Positions 19,315 to 27,742 of a stretch of DNA of 64,000 nt are shown piece by piece; within the stretch, counting starts at the first letter, position 1; the number at the start of each line of letters is the position of its first letter. A program made the position numbers and the translations under genes. The notes below the pieces were generated by a model. The model did no database searches, was not told the origin of the DNA, and was given only the letters and a program-made list of their open reading frames with translations. This stretch comes from Clostridia bacterium (GTDB lineage Bacteria > Bacillota > Clostridia > UMGS1840), in assembly GCA_017625695.1 (NCBI GenBank), contig JAGAKI010000076.1:62001-126000 (forward strand), written 5' to 3'.

Positions 19315-19343
19315 ATTATAACATTATATCAAAAAAAAATCAA
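19315..19343 (-). promoter_or_regulatory. Sigma-A promoter of the rimP-to-S41-protease operon
   Basis: On the minus strand TTGATT (19338-19343) and TATAAT (19315-19320) are separated by 17 bases. The predicted start near 19308 gives a leader of about 78 bases before rimP, including the hairpin at 19264-19288. Confidence 0.8.
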
Positions 19344-19389
19344 GCTTTTTTACAAAAAAAATTATTTTTTTAAAAATTTGCAAGAAAGG

Positions 19390-19418
19390 TAGACAAAAAC
19401 TAAAAAAAATGATATAAT
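19390..19418 (+). promoter_or_regulatory. Sigma-A promoter of the thioesterase-galM unit
   Basis: TAGACA (19390-19395) and a perfect TATAAT (19413-19418) are separated by 17 bases, about 27 bases upstream of the first start codon. It is divergent from the rimP promoter. Confidence 0.75.
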
Positions 19419-19444
19419 GATTAGGATTAGAAAGGACTTGTGAG

Positions 19445-19879
19445 GTGATTTCTGTGATATCCATAACACAAATTGTGGTTCGGTATCAGGAAACTGATCA
19501 AATGGGAATTGTTCATCATTCGGTATATCCTGTCTGGTATGAGGTTGCCAGAACGGATTTTTGCCGGAAGATGGGAATGTCTTATTCCAAGATGGAAGAA
19601 GTCGGACTTATGACACCGATTTATGAGGTGCATTCCTGTTTTAAGGCACCGGCAAAGTATGAGGATGTCCTTACGGTAGAGGCTTTTTTAAATAAAATTT
19701 CAGAATATCGATTAGAGTTTTTCTATCGGATTTTTAAAGACGATATCCTGATTCATACCGGAAGCACCACTCACGTATTTGTTGGTAAAGAAGATTTTAA
19801 ACTGCTGAATATCAAAAAACGTTTTCCTGAGATTTATGATATGCTGAAAAATACTGTGGAAAAGGAGAAAATGGAATGA
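19445..19879 (+). CDS. Hotdog-fold acyl-CoA thioesterase (YbgC/4HBT family)
   Basis: A 144-residue cytoplasmic thioesterase of the 4-hydroxybenzoyl-CoA type. The diagnostic YQETDQMGIVHHSVYPVWYE carries the catalytic Asp, followed by the AR..FCRKMG helix typical of YbgC. Substrate (short or aromatic acyl-CoA) cannot be told from sequence. GTG at 19445 and GTG at 19454 are both possible starts with plausible ribosome binding sites. Its end overlaps the next gene by 4 bases. Confidence 0.88.
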   Translation: MISVISITQIVVRYQETDQMGIVHHSVYPVWYEVARTDFCRKMGMSYSKMEEVGLMTPIYEVHSCFKAPAKYEDVLTVEAFLNKISEYRLEFFYRIFKDDILIHTGSTTHVFVGKEDFKLLNIKKRFPEIYDMLKNTVEKEKME

Positions 19880-20256
19880 AAAGAATGATAGCGGTTGCTT
19901 TTACTGTTTTTATATTGGCTTTAACAGCTTGTTCCGGCGAAACAGGCGGAGCAACGATTCAGGGTAGAGTTGAGATCTTCACAGAAGATACTTCTGTTTT
20001 ATCGCAGGTGATAACTACCTCAAAAACGACTGCGGAAGATGTTTTGGTAGAGGCTTGTCAGAGTGTAAAGATTCCGTATACCTTAGATAATCATATGTTT
20101 GATAATTTTGGCGGAATTGCATCTGGCAAGACAGACGGCTGGATTTTGTATGTCAACGGTGAAGTGGCGCAAACCGGGGCATACCAGGTGAATCTGGAAG
20201 ATGACTTTTTATTGGAGTTCAAATATGTAAATTATGATATGGTTTTTGGACAGTAG
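19876..20256 (+). CDS. DUF4430 lipoprotein
   Basis: A 126-residue exported lipoprotein. The signal peptide ends in the lipobox LTAC, with the modified Cys near residue 19. The remainder is a single DUF4430 domain (VLVEACQSVKIPYT, GKTDGWILYVNGEV, FKYV), the fold related to the C-terminal domain of transcobalamin. The family occurs in surface proteins; its ligand is unknown. It overlaps the thioesterase gene by 4 bp (ATGA). Confidence 0.85.
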   Translation: MKRMIAVAFTVFILALTACSGETGGATIQGRVEIFTEDTSVLSQVITTSKTTAEDVLVEACQSVKIPYTLDNHMFDNFGGIASGKTDGWILYVNGEVAQTGAYQVNLEDDFLLEFKYVNYDMVFGQ

Positions 20257-20291
20257 GATGCTGTTGATTTTTACCGGAAAAGAGGAAAGTT

Positions 20292-21125
20292 ATGAGTTTA
20301 TTTCGCACAAAAGCAAAAGAAGGTAAGGGTGTATACAAAGGGGAAATGCGTCCCATTCGTCCGTTATATTTTTTCCAGATATTCGGACGTAAATTCTGGA
20401 AACTGATTCAGATGAATCTGTTGTATATTGTGATGACATTACCAATCTGGATTGCAGTTGGGCTGCTGATTTTCAACGAAAACTTTTTTGTGGATTTTTC
20501 TTTTAAATTTGCCGGAAGTTTTCTATACATTTTATCATTGGTTTTTATTTTCTTTTCACCCTTGATTGGACCTTCCACAGCAGGGATGACATATGTATTG
20601 AAATCCTATGCAACTGAAACACCTGTGTTTCAGTATTCAGATTTTTTTGAACAATTTAAGAAAAACTTTAAACAGGGAACTTTACTGTCTTTAGTGACAG
20701 GCGTTTTTCTTTTGTCCTTCTCGTTTACCCTGATGCATGGTGATTCTGCACTAATCGGGAATGGGCAAGCCACATTGAGTGTGCTTCGGATTCCGCTGTT
20801 GGTGGTAAATCTGATGCTTATTTTCATCAATTATTATGCTTATACTATTATGGTAATGTTTGAATTGAAATTTTCCGATTTGATCAAGAATTCTTTTATT
20901 TTTGCATTGGCTAAATTACCGCTGAACCTGTTGATTTTTATTCTGGTTTGTGCAATTTCTTATTTCGCATACCATTATCTGATCATCGGATTGGCGTTGA
21001 ATCTTCTGATTTTATATGCGTTCTGTGGCTTTTTGGTTGTTTTTTCTATTTATCCGACGGTTGAAAAACATATGTTGATTCCGGCACAGAAACAGAAGAA
21101 TGATTTTGAAAACATAATTGAATAA
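20292..21125 (+). CDS. DUF624 (YesL-like) membrane protein
   Basis: A 277-residue integral membrane protein with about five or six hydrophobic segments (near residues 40-65, 75-100, 130-150, 170-195, 215-240, 245-260). The N-terminal KFWKLIQMNLLYIVMTLPIW block is typical of DUF624/YesL proteins, which often neighbour carbohydrate-use genes. Function is unknown. It stands just before galM, consistent with the sugar link but not proof of it. Confidence 0.75.
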   Translation: MSLFRTKAKEGKGVYKGEMRPIRPLYFFQIFGRKFWKLIQMNLLYIVMTLPIWIAVGLLIFNENFFVDFSFKFAGSFLYILSLVFIFFSPLIGPSTAGMTYVLKSYATETPVFQYSDFFEQFKKNFKQGTLLSLVTGVFLLSFSFTLMHGDSALIGNGQATLSVLRIPLLVVNLMLIFINYYAYTIMVMFELKFSDLIKNSFIFALAKLPLNLLIFILVCAISYFAYHYLIIGLALNLLILYAFCGFLVVFSIYPTVEKHMLIPAQKQKNDFENIIE

Positions 21126-21144
21126 TAAAGGAGATAATCTAACA

Positions 21145-22188
21145 ATGAATCAAAAGAAATTTGACACATTTATGGGAAAAGATGTCATTGTAACCACTTT
21201 AAAAAATAAAAATGGTTGCACTGCAGAAGTTCTGAACTTTGGTGCTATTTTGCGTTCTCTTACCGTTCCGAACAAAAACGGTAAGTTTTTGGATGTAATT
21301 ATCGGTCACAATGATGCCAAGACATATTTCGAGGACGGAGCGTATCATGGTGGTTTGATTGGCAGATACGGTAATCGTATCGCAAAAGGTAAAATCACCG
21401 TAAACGGAACTGAATACCAGTTGGCACTCAATAATGACGGAATTCACCACTTACATGGGGGTGACATCGGTTATTCCAGAAGATTCTGGGATATTGAAAC
21501 CGTAACAGAAAATAGTATTACAATTTCTCTTTTGGATGAAGACGGAACTGAAAATTATCCCGGTACTGTTTCTGTAAAAGTTACTTATACGTTAACCGAT
21601 GAAAACGAATTGAAAATCGAATATGCGGCTGTGTCTGATCAGGATACTTACTTTAATCCAACCAATCATTCGTATTTCAATCTTTCCGGTTATCAGGGAG
21701 GTCCCATTACTGACCATGTGTTAAGAATTGATGCGGACTATTATACTCCCACCGGAGAAGATTTGATTCCTACCGGAGAAATTCGTTCTGTTACCGGCAC
21801 ACCGTTTGATTTCAGAACTGCTAAAGTGGTTTCCGAGGATTTGAATTGTGATGATACGGACCTGAAAAATGGTAACGGTTATGACCATAATTTTATTCTG
21901 GGCGAACCGAATGAGTACAAAGAAAATGTTTGTGAAGTTTTTGATGAAAAAAGCGGAATTGTCATGAAGGTTTCTACTGATATGCCCGCAGTTCAGCTTT
22001 ATATCGGCAACTTTTTGGATGGTACCTATACCGGAAAAGACGGTCAGCCTATTTTAAAAAGAACCGGAATTTGTTTAGAAACTCAGTATTCTCCCGATAC
22101 TCCCAATCAGCCGAATTTCCCGTCTTGTATGATCAAAGCAGGGGAACCGTTCTATTCCGTAACCACCTATTCTTTCGATGTGAAATAA
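21145..22188 (+). CDS. galM: Aldose 1-epimerase (mutarotase)
   Basis: Interconverts alpha and beta anomers of galactose or glucose; 347 residues from the ATG at 21145. This start is chosen because AAAGGAGAT ends about 10 bases upstream; an in-frame ATG at 21118 overlaps the preceding gene. Family blocks include NFGAILRSLTVP, GLIGRYGNRIAKG, the catalytic-His NPTNHSYFNLSG, and the late LETQYSPDTPNQPNFP containing the catalytic Glu. Confidence 0.95.
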   Translation: MNQKKFDTFMGKDVIVTTLKNKNGCTAEVLNFGAILRSLTVPNKNGKFLDVIIGHNDAKTYFEDGAYHGGLIGRYGNRIAKGKITVNGTEYQLALNNDGIHHLHGGDIGYSRRFWDIETVTENSITISLLDEDGTENYPGTVSVKVTYTLTDENELKIEYAAVSDQDTYFNPTNHSYFNLSGYQGGPITDHVLRIDADYYTPTGEDLIPTGEIRSVTGTPFDFRTAKVVSEDLNCDDTDLKNGNGYDHNFILGEPNEYKENVCEVFDEKSGIVMKVSTDMPAVQLYIGNFLDGTYTGKDGQPILKRTGICLETQYSPDTPNQPNFPSCMIKAGEPFYSVTTYSFDVK

Positions 22189-22200
22189 ATAAAATAAAAC

Positions 22201-22240
22201 ATCAAAAAAGTGCTTGCAATTGCAAGCACTTTTTTTTGAT
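22201..22240. terminator. Bidirectional terminator between galM and a phosphatidyltransferase gene
   Basis: An almost perfect 40-bp palindrome has GTGCTTGCAA arms at its centre and A- and T-runs outside. It can terminate galM on the plus strand and the pfkA unit on the minus strand. Confidence 0.9.
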
Positions 22241-22243
22241 ATT

Positions 22244-22804
22244 TTACGACAAAACACTTTGTTTTTTGATGTTAATATAAACTTTAATGTAATTAGTGAA
22301 GGCAAGAAGGGATACCGCCAAAAATACAAGGATGAAACAAATTTTAAACGGTAAGGGAATCATCTGCCGGAATCCAATCATCGTAAAGAATAACAGAAAA
22401 TAAACAAAGGAAGCCAGTTTTCCGAAAAGATTAGAGCCTAACACTATTTTCTTCTTATAGAGAAGAATTGCACCGATTAACATAAAAATTTCTTTCACAA
22501 ACAGAAATATTGGAATGATACAAAACAGAGGTTCCACACATGTGATACATACCGAAACAATAAACTGAAGAAGCTTATCAGCCAAAGGATCTAAAAATTT
22601 TCCCATATTGGTGCTGGCAGAATATTTTCTTGCAATATATCCGTCAACAATATCTGTAACTGAAGCAAGTGTATACAACAGTAAAGATGCCGTATACCAC
22701 ATGTTCTGCTGTTGTTCGTAAAAGAACACAGGAATAAATGCGAACGCCATCAACAGTCGTATAACTGATAAAATATTCGGTATTATGCGAATCATATCAT
22801 CCAC
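22244..22804 (-). CDS. CDP-alcohol phosphatidyltransferase family protein
   Basis: A 186-residue membrane enzyme with about five transmembrane helices. The catalytic motif DG(X2)AR(X8)G(X3)D(X3)D is read as [20 protein letters not shown] followed by PLAD. It transfers a phosphoalcohol to a CDP-lipid. It resembles phosphatidylglycerophosphate synthase, but a closer PgsA is encoded at 26004-26546, so this copy may use another head group. It is 9 bp downstream of pfkA and cotranscribed with it. Confidence 0.85.
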   Translation of the reverse strand: MDDMIRIIPNILSVIRLLMAFAFIPVFFYEQQQNMWYTASLLLYTLASVTDIVDGYIARKYSASTNMGKFLDPLADKLLQFIVSVCITCVEPLFCIIPIFLFVKEIFMLIGAILLYKKKIVLGSNLFGKLASFVYFLLFFTMIGFRQMIPLPFKICFILVFLAVSLLAFTNYIKVYINIKKQSVLS

Positions 22805-22813
22805 CTAATTTGC

Positions 22814-23785
22814 TTAATAAGTAAGAATCTCTGCTACATCTACTAATTCGTTATCAAAATCTTTTTGCAAAGACAGGGCTTCAACGATGTCTAAATCAAC
22901 GATATTAGTGTCTTTATATATTACAACACGGTTTGTTTTGCCTTCCAACAGTAAAGAAACAGCTTTTAATCCCATTTTGGAAGCTACTACTCTGTCCTTT
23001 ACAGTGGGGGAACCACCTCTCTGAATATAGCCTAAGTTTGAAGGACGAGTTGCAATACCGGTTTGTTTTTCTATGGTTTTGGCAATAAACTCAATGCCGC
23101 CAATTCCTTCAGCAACCACAACGATAAAATGTGTTTTACCTTTTTCGGTGGTTTCTTTGATTTTATCCATAATATCGGTTAAATCGAATTTCTTTTCAGG
23201 TAATAAACAAACTTCAGCACCGGTAGCAACCGCAACATTGATTGCCAGATATCCTGCATTTCTTCCCATAACTTCAACAACACTGCAACGGTCATGCGAA
23301 GAACAGGTATCTCTGATTTTATCGATTGCATCACAAGCAGTATTTAATGCAGTATCAAATCCGATGGTATAATCGGAGCATCCGATATCGTTATCGATGG
23401 TACAGGGGATGCCAACTACAGGAAATCCGTGCTGAGATAAAGCCAAAGCACCACGGAAACTACCGTCACCGCCTAACACTACCAACGCATCAATTCCTGC
23501 TGCACGGGCATTATCCGCTGCTTTCTGAACACCTGCAGGAGTTAAGAATTCTTTGCAACGTGCGGTTTTCAACACCGTACCGCCACGGTTAATAATACCG
23601 GAAACGTCACGATATGTAAGTTCTTTCATATCGTTTTCCAAAAGTCCTTTATATCCGTTGTAGATTCCGATTACTTTTTTTCCATAATGTAATCCGGTTC
23701 TGACAACAGCACGAAGAGCTGCATTCATACCGGGAGCATCACCGCCACTGGTTAATACGCCAATTGTTTTTATTTCATTTACCAT
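22814..23785 (-). CDS. pfkA: ATP-dependent 6-phosphofructokinase
   Basis: Commits fructose 6-phosphate to glycolysis, 323 residues from the ATG at 23785. That start is chosen because MVNEIKTIGVLTSGGDAPG is the normal N-terminus; an upstream in-frame start adds 13 unrelated residues. VVLGGDGSFRGA carries the Gly typical of ATP rather than pyrophosphate users. GIPCTIDNDI, EVMGRNAGYLA and IQRGGSPT are substrate- and effector-site blocks of the bacterial enzyme. It has its own promoter at 23869-23897. Confidence 0.96.
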   Translation of the reverse strand: MVNEIKTIGVLTSGGDAPGMNAALRAVVRTGLHYGKKVIGIYNGYKGLLENDMKELTYRDVSGIINRGGTVLKTARCKEFLTPAGVQKAADNARAAGIDALVVLGGDGSFRGALALSQHGFPVVGIPCTIDNDIGCSDYTIGFDTALNTACDAIDKIRDTCSSHDRCSVVEVMGRNAGYLAINVAVATGAEVCLLPEKKFDLTDIMDKIKETTEKGKTHFIVVVAEGIGGIEFIAKTIEKQTGIATRPSNLGYIQRGGSPTVKDRVVASKMGLKAVSLLLEGKTNRVVIYKDTNIVDLDIVEALSLQKDFDNELVDVAEILTY

Positions 23786-23868
23786 TTTGTTCTTCTTCCT
23801 CTCTTGGGGGATTATGCTGTCCACAATCTCGATTTTTACTTGGTGACGTTTTAAAAAGCCACCTTTCT

Positions 23869-23897
23869 ATTATATACAATAATTCTAAAAAAATCAA
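23869..23897 (-). promoter_or_regulatory. Sigma-A promoter of pfkA
   Basis: On the minus strand TTGATT (23892-23897) and TATAAT (23869-23874) are 17 bases apart, leaving a leader of about 80 bases before the pfkA ATG. It separates pfkA from the upstream hprK-to-dGTPase unit. Confidence 0.8.
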
Positions 23898-23951
23898 CAC
23901 TTTTTTTCATTTTTTAGAAAAATTATAGATTTCTTTATCAAACGGAATGTT

Positions 23952-24917
23952 TTAGAGTACTTCTAAAAATTGCACATTGATATTATATGAGTTAAGAAAA
24001 TATTTGATTGCATAGGAATCTGTCATTCCGGCCATAAACTCCAAAATCTCTTCCTCAGATTGTTTTTCTTCTTTTTGTGTTTCATAAATATGATAGAAAA
24101 TTTTTTTTACGGTTTCATCTTTTTTTGTTACTTTTTCATTAAAATACAACCGTTCAAACATAAAATTACGCAGTTTTTTAAAATGTGTATCAATTTCTTC
24201 CGACATTTTTATCTCGTTTTTCCCCTGGCTGGTTATAATCATATCTCGAATCATGGTATCCAATCGCTGATTGGAAGAATTTCCAAGAGCTTTCCGTACA
24301 TCAGAAGGGATATCCTGTTCAGATATCAATCCCAGTCGGATACCGTCATCCAGGTCAGAATTCAGATAGGCAAATTTATCAGCATATTTTACAATTCTGC
24401 CTTCCAACGTGATTGCTTCTTCTCCGGTTTCAATATTACTGTGTTTTAAAATTCCGTCCACAACCTCTTGGGAAAGATTCATTTTTTTCGCCAGATGTGC
24501 ACTGTGTTTATTGTGGGAAAAGCCATGGAAAATTTCGTTTAATACACTTTCTCCTGCATGAGAAAATGCACAATGTCCGATGTCGTGTCCTAAGGCAATA
24601 GCTTCGGTTAAATCTTCGTTTAACCGAAGTGCTTTTGCAATGGTTCTTGCTACCTGACTCACTTCCAGAGTGTGCGTTAACCGGGTACGGATATGGTCAT
24701 TATATTCAAAACTGGAAAACACCTGTGTTTTATGTTTTAACCGACGGAATTCCTTGCTGTGAATGATCCGGTCGCGGTCTCTTTGGAAACAGGTTCTGAT
24801 GCTGTCTTCTTCAATCGGTTCAAATCGTCCCAGGGAGTTCACACTCAGACAGGCATACGGACTCATCATCAATTTTTCATTTTCTTCCGTCATTTTTCTG
24901 ATATTTAATGTTTCCAT
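23952..24917 (-). CDS. Deoxyguanosinetriphosphate triphosphohydrolase-like HD protein
   Basis: A 321-residue cytoplasmic HD-domain phosphohydrolase of the dGTPase type. Metal ligands appear in RTRLTHTLEVSQVAR, LGHDIGHCAFSHAG, FSHNKHSA and IVKYADKFAYLNSD. The length matches the short Firmicutes/Clostridia form. It probably hydrolyses dNTPs to deoxynucleosides and triphosphate; exact substrate preference is unknown. It is 10 bp downstream of tmcAL. Confidence 0.9.
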   Translation of the reverse strand: METLNIRKMTEENEKLMMSPYACLSVNSLGRFEPIEEDSIRTCFQRDRDRIIHSKEFRRLKHKTQVFSSFEYNDHIRTRLTHTLEVSQVARTIAKALRLNEDLTEAIALGHDIGHCAFSHAGESVLNEIFHGFSHNKHSAHLAKKMNLSQEVVDGILKHSNIETGEEAITLEGRIVKYADKFAYLNSDLDDGIRLGLISEQDIPSDVRKALGNSSNQRLDTMIRDMIITSQGKNEIKMSEEIDTHFKKLRNFMFERLYFNEKVTKKDETVKKIFYHIYETQKEEKQSEEEILEFMAGMTDSYAIKYFLNSYNINVQFLEVL

Positions 24918-24927
24918 ACAAGCCTCC

Positions 24928-25989
24928 TTATCGGGACAGATCTTTTGCCAAAGTATATAATTCGTTACAATATAATTCTTTTCTCAGTTGAGGATTCTTT
25001 GCAATATCTTTTTTTGTCAGTCTGCTGTATATCGTTAGTGCAGAAGATTCTTTTGTTGCCTTCAGAAAATCCTGTCCGGTTTTGGTGAACGCAAGGACCC
25101 GGGTATATCCGGGGAGGTCTTCTGATTTTGGAATGTTTAACAGAAGGGAATATAACGCTCTGCGAATTCTGGTTTCCGGATAACGTTTACATTTAACGGC
25201 ATCTATAATGTTTTGCAAAGATGCCTGGTCACGGTACTTTAAAAACCGGTTTTCCAGACCTTCTGATATATTGTTAATGCCGGAAATATCTTCTTGGGTA
25301 GCACAAAGCAAACGATATTTCAAGCATGGAATCAATGAATCCTCAAAGATAGGGTCAGTATTCGGAACTTCCGGAACAAAGAAGGAAATATCTTCTCCTT
25401 TTTTTATCTTTTTCCGAAGCAACGAAGCACTGGCAAACTGGCCGGAAGTTTCTTTCGAGTTATGGTCTACCGATATTCGTTTTATGGTGTAGGGGAGAAT
25501 CGGGGAATGAAGTTTTTTTAATGCTCTTAGATATTCAACAGCTAAAATATTATTTGGTTGGTTCAGTAAGTCGGAATCAGAAACCGCTTTTGCATAGGTA
25601 ACACCCGTTTTCATCTGATTTTTTAAAGCAGAAACATTTTGCAAAATTGCCGATTGTAGTACGGATAAATCTCCACACTCTGAACCAAAGCATAAATAGT
25701 CAATACTCCCAAGCTGATGTAGTAAATACACGCTGTAATAAGCATAATACTGAGCAGAAGTCAAAACAAATTGGGGAGGAAGTTCCAAAACTAAATCCAC
25801 TCCATTTTTACATGCAATCTCTGCCCGGGAATACATATCAAAAACTGCAGGTTCCCCACGTTGTGTGTAATTTCCGCTCATCACAGAGACAACGCAGTCT
25901 GCTTGCAGTTTTTCTCTTACTGTGTCAATCAGATATTTATGTCCGTTATGAAAAGGATTAAACTCTGAAACGATTCCAACAGTTTTCAC
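24928..25989 (-). CDS. tmcAL: tRNA(Met) cytidine acetate ligase TmcAL (YlbM)
   Basis: A 353-residue enzyme that uses acetate and ATP to make N4-acetylcytidine at the wobble base of elongator tRNA-Met. HIGH-like NPFHNGHKYL and SVMSGNYTQRGEPAVF are diagnostic, as is DLVLELPPQFVLTSAQ. The start is a GTG at 25989, preceded by GGGAGGAG. The open frame runs 44 codons further upstream, but that part overlaps pgsA and lacks family similarity. Gene order hprK-pgsA-tmcAL is compact. Confidence 0.92.
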   Translation of the reverse strand: MKTVGIVSEFNPFHNGHKYLIDTVREKLQADCVVSVMSGNYTQRGEPAVFDMYSRAEIACKNGVDLVLELPPQFVLTSAQYYAYYSVYLLHQLGSIDYLCFGSECGDLSVLQSAILQNVSALKNQMKTGVTYAKAVSDSDLLNQPNNILAVEYLRALKKLHSPILPYTIKRISVDHNSKETSGQFASASLLRKKIKKGEDISFFVPEVPNTDPIFEDSLIPCLKYRLLCATQEDISGINNISEGLENRFLKYRDQASLQNIIDAVKCKRYPETRIRRALYSLLLNIPKSEDLPGYTRVLAFTKTGQDFLKATKESSALTIYSRLTKKDIAKNPQLRKELYCNELYTLAKDLSR

Positions 25990-26003
25990 TTGTTTCTCCT
26001 CCC

Positions 26004-26546
26004 TTATTGAAAGGAAATCAGTTTTCTGTTTAAAATCAGATATTCCATTCCGGAATATACAGTGAATATCAGCATAATCCAGCTGAAAATCAGAGCGTAA
26101 GGCAGTGTGAATAGCTGACATAAATAGCTTTCCAACAGAATTGCAATCACAGCAGCAATTTGAGAAACAGTTTTTAATTTTCCGCTCATAGATGCAGCGA
26201 TTACGGTACCTTTTCCTGCAGCAACCAGCCGGATGGAGGTTACTAAAAATTCACGGGTAATTACGACAATTGTAATAACAGGACTTAATTTTCCCTGTGC
26301 AACAAAAATTACAAAAGCGGAAATTACAAGAATTTTGTCTGCCAAGGGGTCTAAAAATTTACCAAAATCGGTAATCTGATTGTATTTTCTTGCAATATAT
26401 CCGTCTAAAAAATCGGTCAGAGAAATCAGTAAGAAAATCAATGCAGCAATCAGCTCACGATTGGCACCGGGGAAGGCCAGCGCAAAATATACAAACACAG
26501 GAACCAGAAGAATTCTGGCGATGGTAATCATATTAGCAGTTGTCAT
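26004..26546 (-). CDS. pgsA: CDP-diacylglycerol--glycerol-3-phosphate 3-phosphatidyltransferase
   Basis: Makes phosphatidylglycerophosphate for anionic membrane lipid, 180 residues with about four or five membrane helices. The CDP-alcohol transferase motif reads [20 protein letters not shown] followed by PLADK. The N-terminal MITIARILLVPVFVY and ITREFLVTSIRLVAA, with the Arg typical of PgsA, favour phosphatidylglycerophosphate synthase over other members. A small hairpin without a T-run (26558-26577) lies in the 62-bp gap after hprK. Confidence 0.92.
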   Translation of the reverse strand: MTTANMITIARILLVPVFVYFALAFPGANRELIAALIFLLISLTDFLDGYIARKYNQITDFGKFLDPLADKILVISAFVIFVAQGKLSPVITIVVITREFLVTSIRLVAAGKGTVIAASMSGKLKTVSQIAAVIAILLESYLCQLFTLPYALIFSWIMLIFTVYSGMEYLILNRKLISFQ

Positions 26547-26608
26547 TTTCTTAAGATGCAGGTGAAAAGCTACCTGCGTTCCTTTCTGTAGAATTTCATC
26601 AGTATTAT

Positions 26609-27547
26609 TTAGCCTTGCAAATCCTTTGACATTTGTTCCATCAGACGTTTGTTTAATTCCTCGGCAGCATTATAACCAAGTTTTTTCTGACGATTATTCA
26701 TAGCAGCAACTTCCACAACTACTGCAAGATTTCGTCCGGGCTTTACAGGAATGTTCAAGGTGGGAACACGATTTCCCAAGAGTTCGGAATATTCAGTGAC
26801 AAGACCAAGCCTGTCATACTGTTTTTTAGGATCCCATGCTTCCAATTTTATTATCAAGTCAATTTTTTCAGTTTCTTTAATGGAACCCATACCGAAAATT
26901 CGGCGTACGTCGATAATCCCAATCCCTCGGATTTCGATATAGTGACGGATATTTTCCGGTGCTGTTCCAACCAAAGACTTATCGGAAACTTTTTTCACTT
27001 CAACTGCATCATCTGCAACCAGACGATGTCCTCTTTTTACAAGTTCAATAGCGGTTTCACTTTTTCCGACACCGCTTTCACCCATTATCAGAACACCTTC
27101 ACCGTAAACTTCGCATAAAACACCGTGCAAGGTAACACGTTCTGCCAATTCTACATTTAAAAAGGCAATTAACTTTGCCATAAATTTTGATGTAGTTTGC
27201 TGAGTTCTGAGAATTGGAATATGGAATTCTTCTGCTGCACTGAGAAGCTCAGGAAACGTATCCTGATTTCTGGAAATAATAATTGCAGGAATTTCCCGTC
27301 TGCAGATTTCACGGATGCAGTGAAGTCGTTGTTCCGGAGTTTTTTGTTCTAAAAATGTCCGTTCTACTTTCCCGAAAATCTGAATTCGGTTGTTGTCAAA
27401 ATAATCAAAAAAATCCACAAACTGAAGACCAGGTCTGCTGACATCGGTTGTGGTAATAAACACCTGATTCAAATCCTTATCGGAATATACGATTTCCAGA
27501 TTACACTCCTGGATAATTTGGTTAAGAGTTACAGAAAATGCTCCCAT
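26609..27547 (-). CDS. hprK: HPr kinase/phosphorylase
   Basis: A 312-residue sensor enzyme of carbon catabolite control that phosphorylates or dephosphorylates Ser46 of HPr. The P-loop is GESGVGKSETAIELVKRGH near residue 155. The signature IEIRGIGIIDVRRIFGMGSI follows, and a C-terminal helical tail is present. Its presence implies HPr, and probably CcpA-type control, elsewhere in the genome. It is transcribed from its own promoter and heads a four-gene unit. Confidence 0.96.
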   Translation of the reverse strand: MGAFSVTLNQIIQECNLEIVYSDKDLNQVFITTTDVSRPGLQFVDFFDYFDNNRIQIFGKVERTFLEQKTPEQRLHCIREICRREIPAIIISRNQDTFPELLSAAEEFHIPILRTQQTTSKFMAKLIAFLNVELAERVTLHGVLCEVYGEGVLIMGESGVGKSETAIELVKRGHRLVADDAVEVKKVSDKSLVGTAPENIRHYIEIRGIGIIDVRRIFGMGSIKETEKIDLIIKLEAWDPKKQYDRLGLVTEYSELLGNRVPTLNIPVKPGRNLAVVVEVAAMNNRQKKLGYNAAEELNKRLMEQMSKDLQG

Positions 27548-27587
27548 TGATCTCCCTCCAATACACAGTTGAGAATTATTTTAAACT

Positions 27588-27616
27588 ATTATACTACATA
27601 CCATTTAATTTTGCAA
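27588..27616 (-). promoter_or_regulatory. Sigma-A promoter of hprK
   Basis: On the minus strand TTGCAA (27611-27616) and TATAAT (27588-27593) are 17 bases apart, about 35 bases upstream of the hprK start. Confidence 0.8.
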
Positions 27617-27670
27617 CTTTTTTTACTGTTTTGTTATATTAAATATTTATTACAGATAACAATAAATCTG

Positions 27671-27699
27671 TTGACTTTTAATTCTAATATTGCTATAAT
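27671..27699 (+). promoter_or_regulatory. Sigma-A promoter of the secreted glycosidase gene
   Basis: TTGACT (27671-27676) and TATAAT (27694-27699) with a 17-base spacer, 43 bases before the start codon. It is one of the best matches to consensus in the window. Confidence 0.85.
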
Positions 27700-27742
27700 G
27701 ATAGAAAGATTGAACTGAATTAAGACAAGAAGGATATGCATT

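Noticed and set aside
25990-26121. Upstream extension of tmcAL by 44 codons
   Set aside because: It overlaps pgsA, lacks family similarity, and the GTG at 25989 has a strong GGGAGGAG site.
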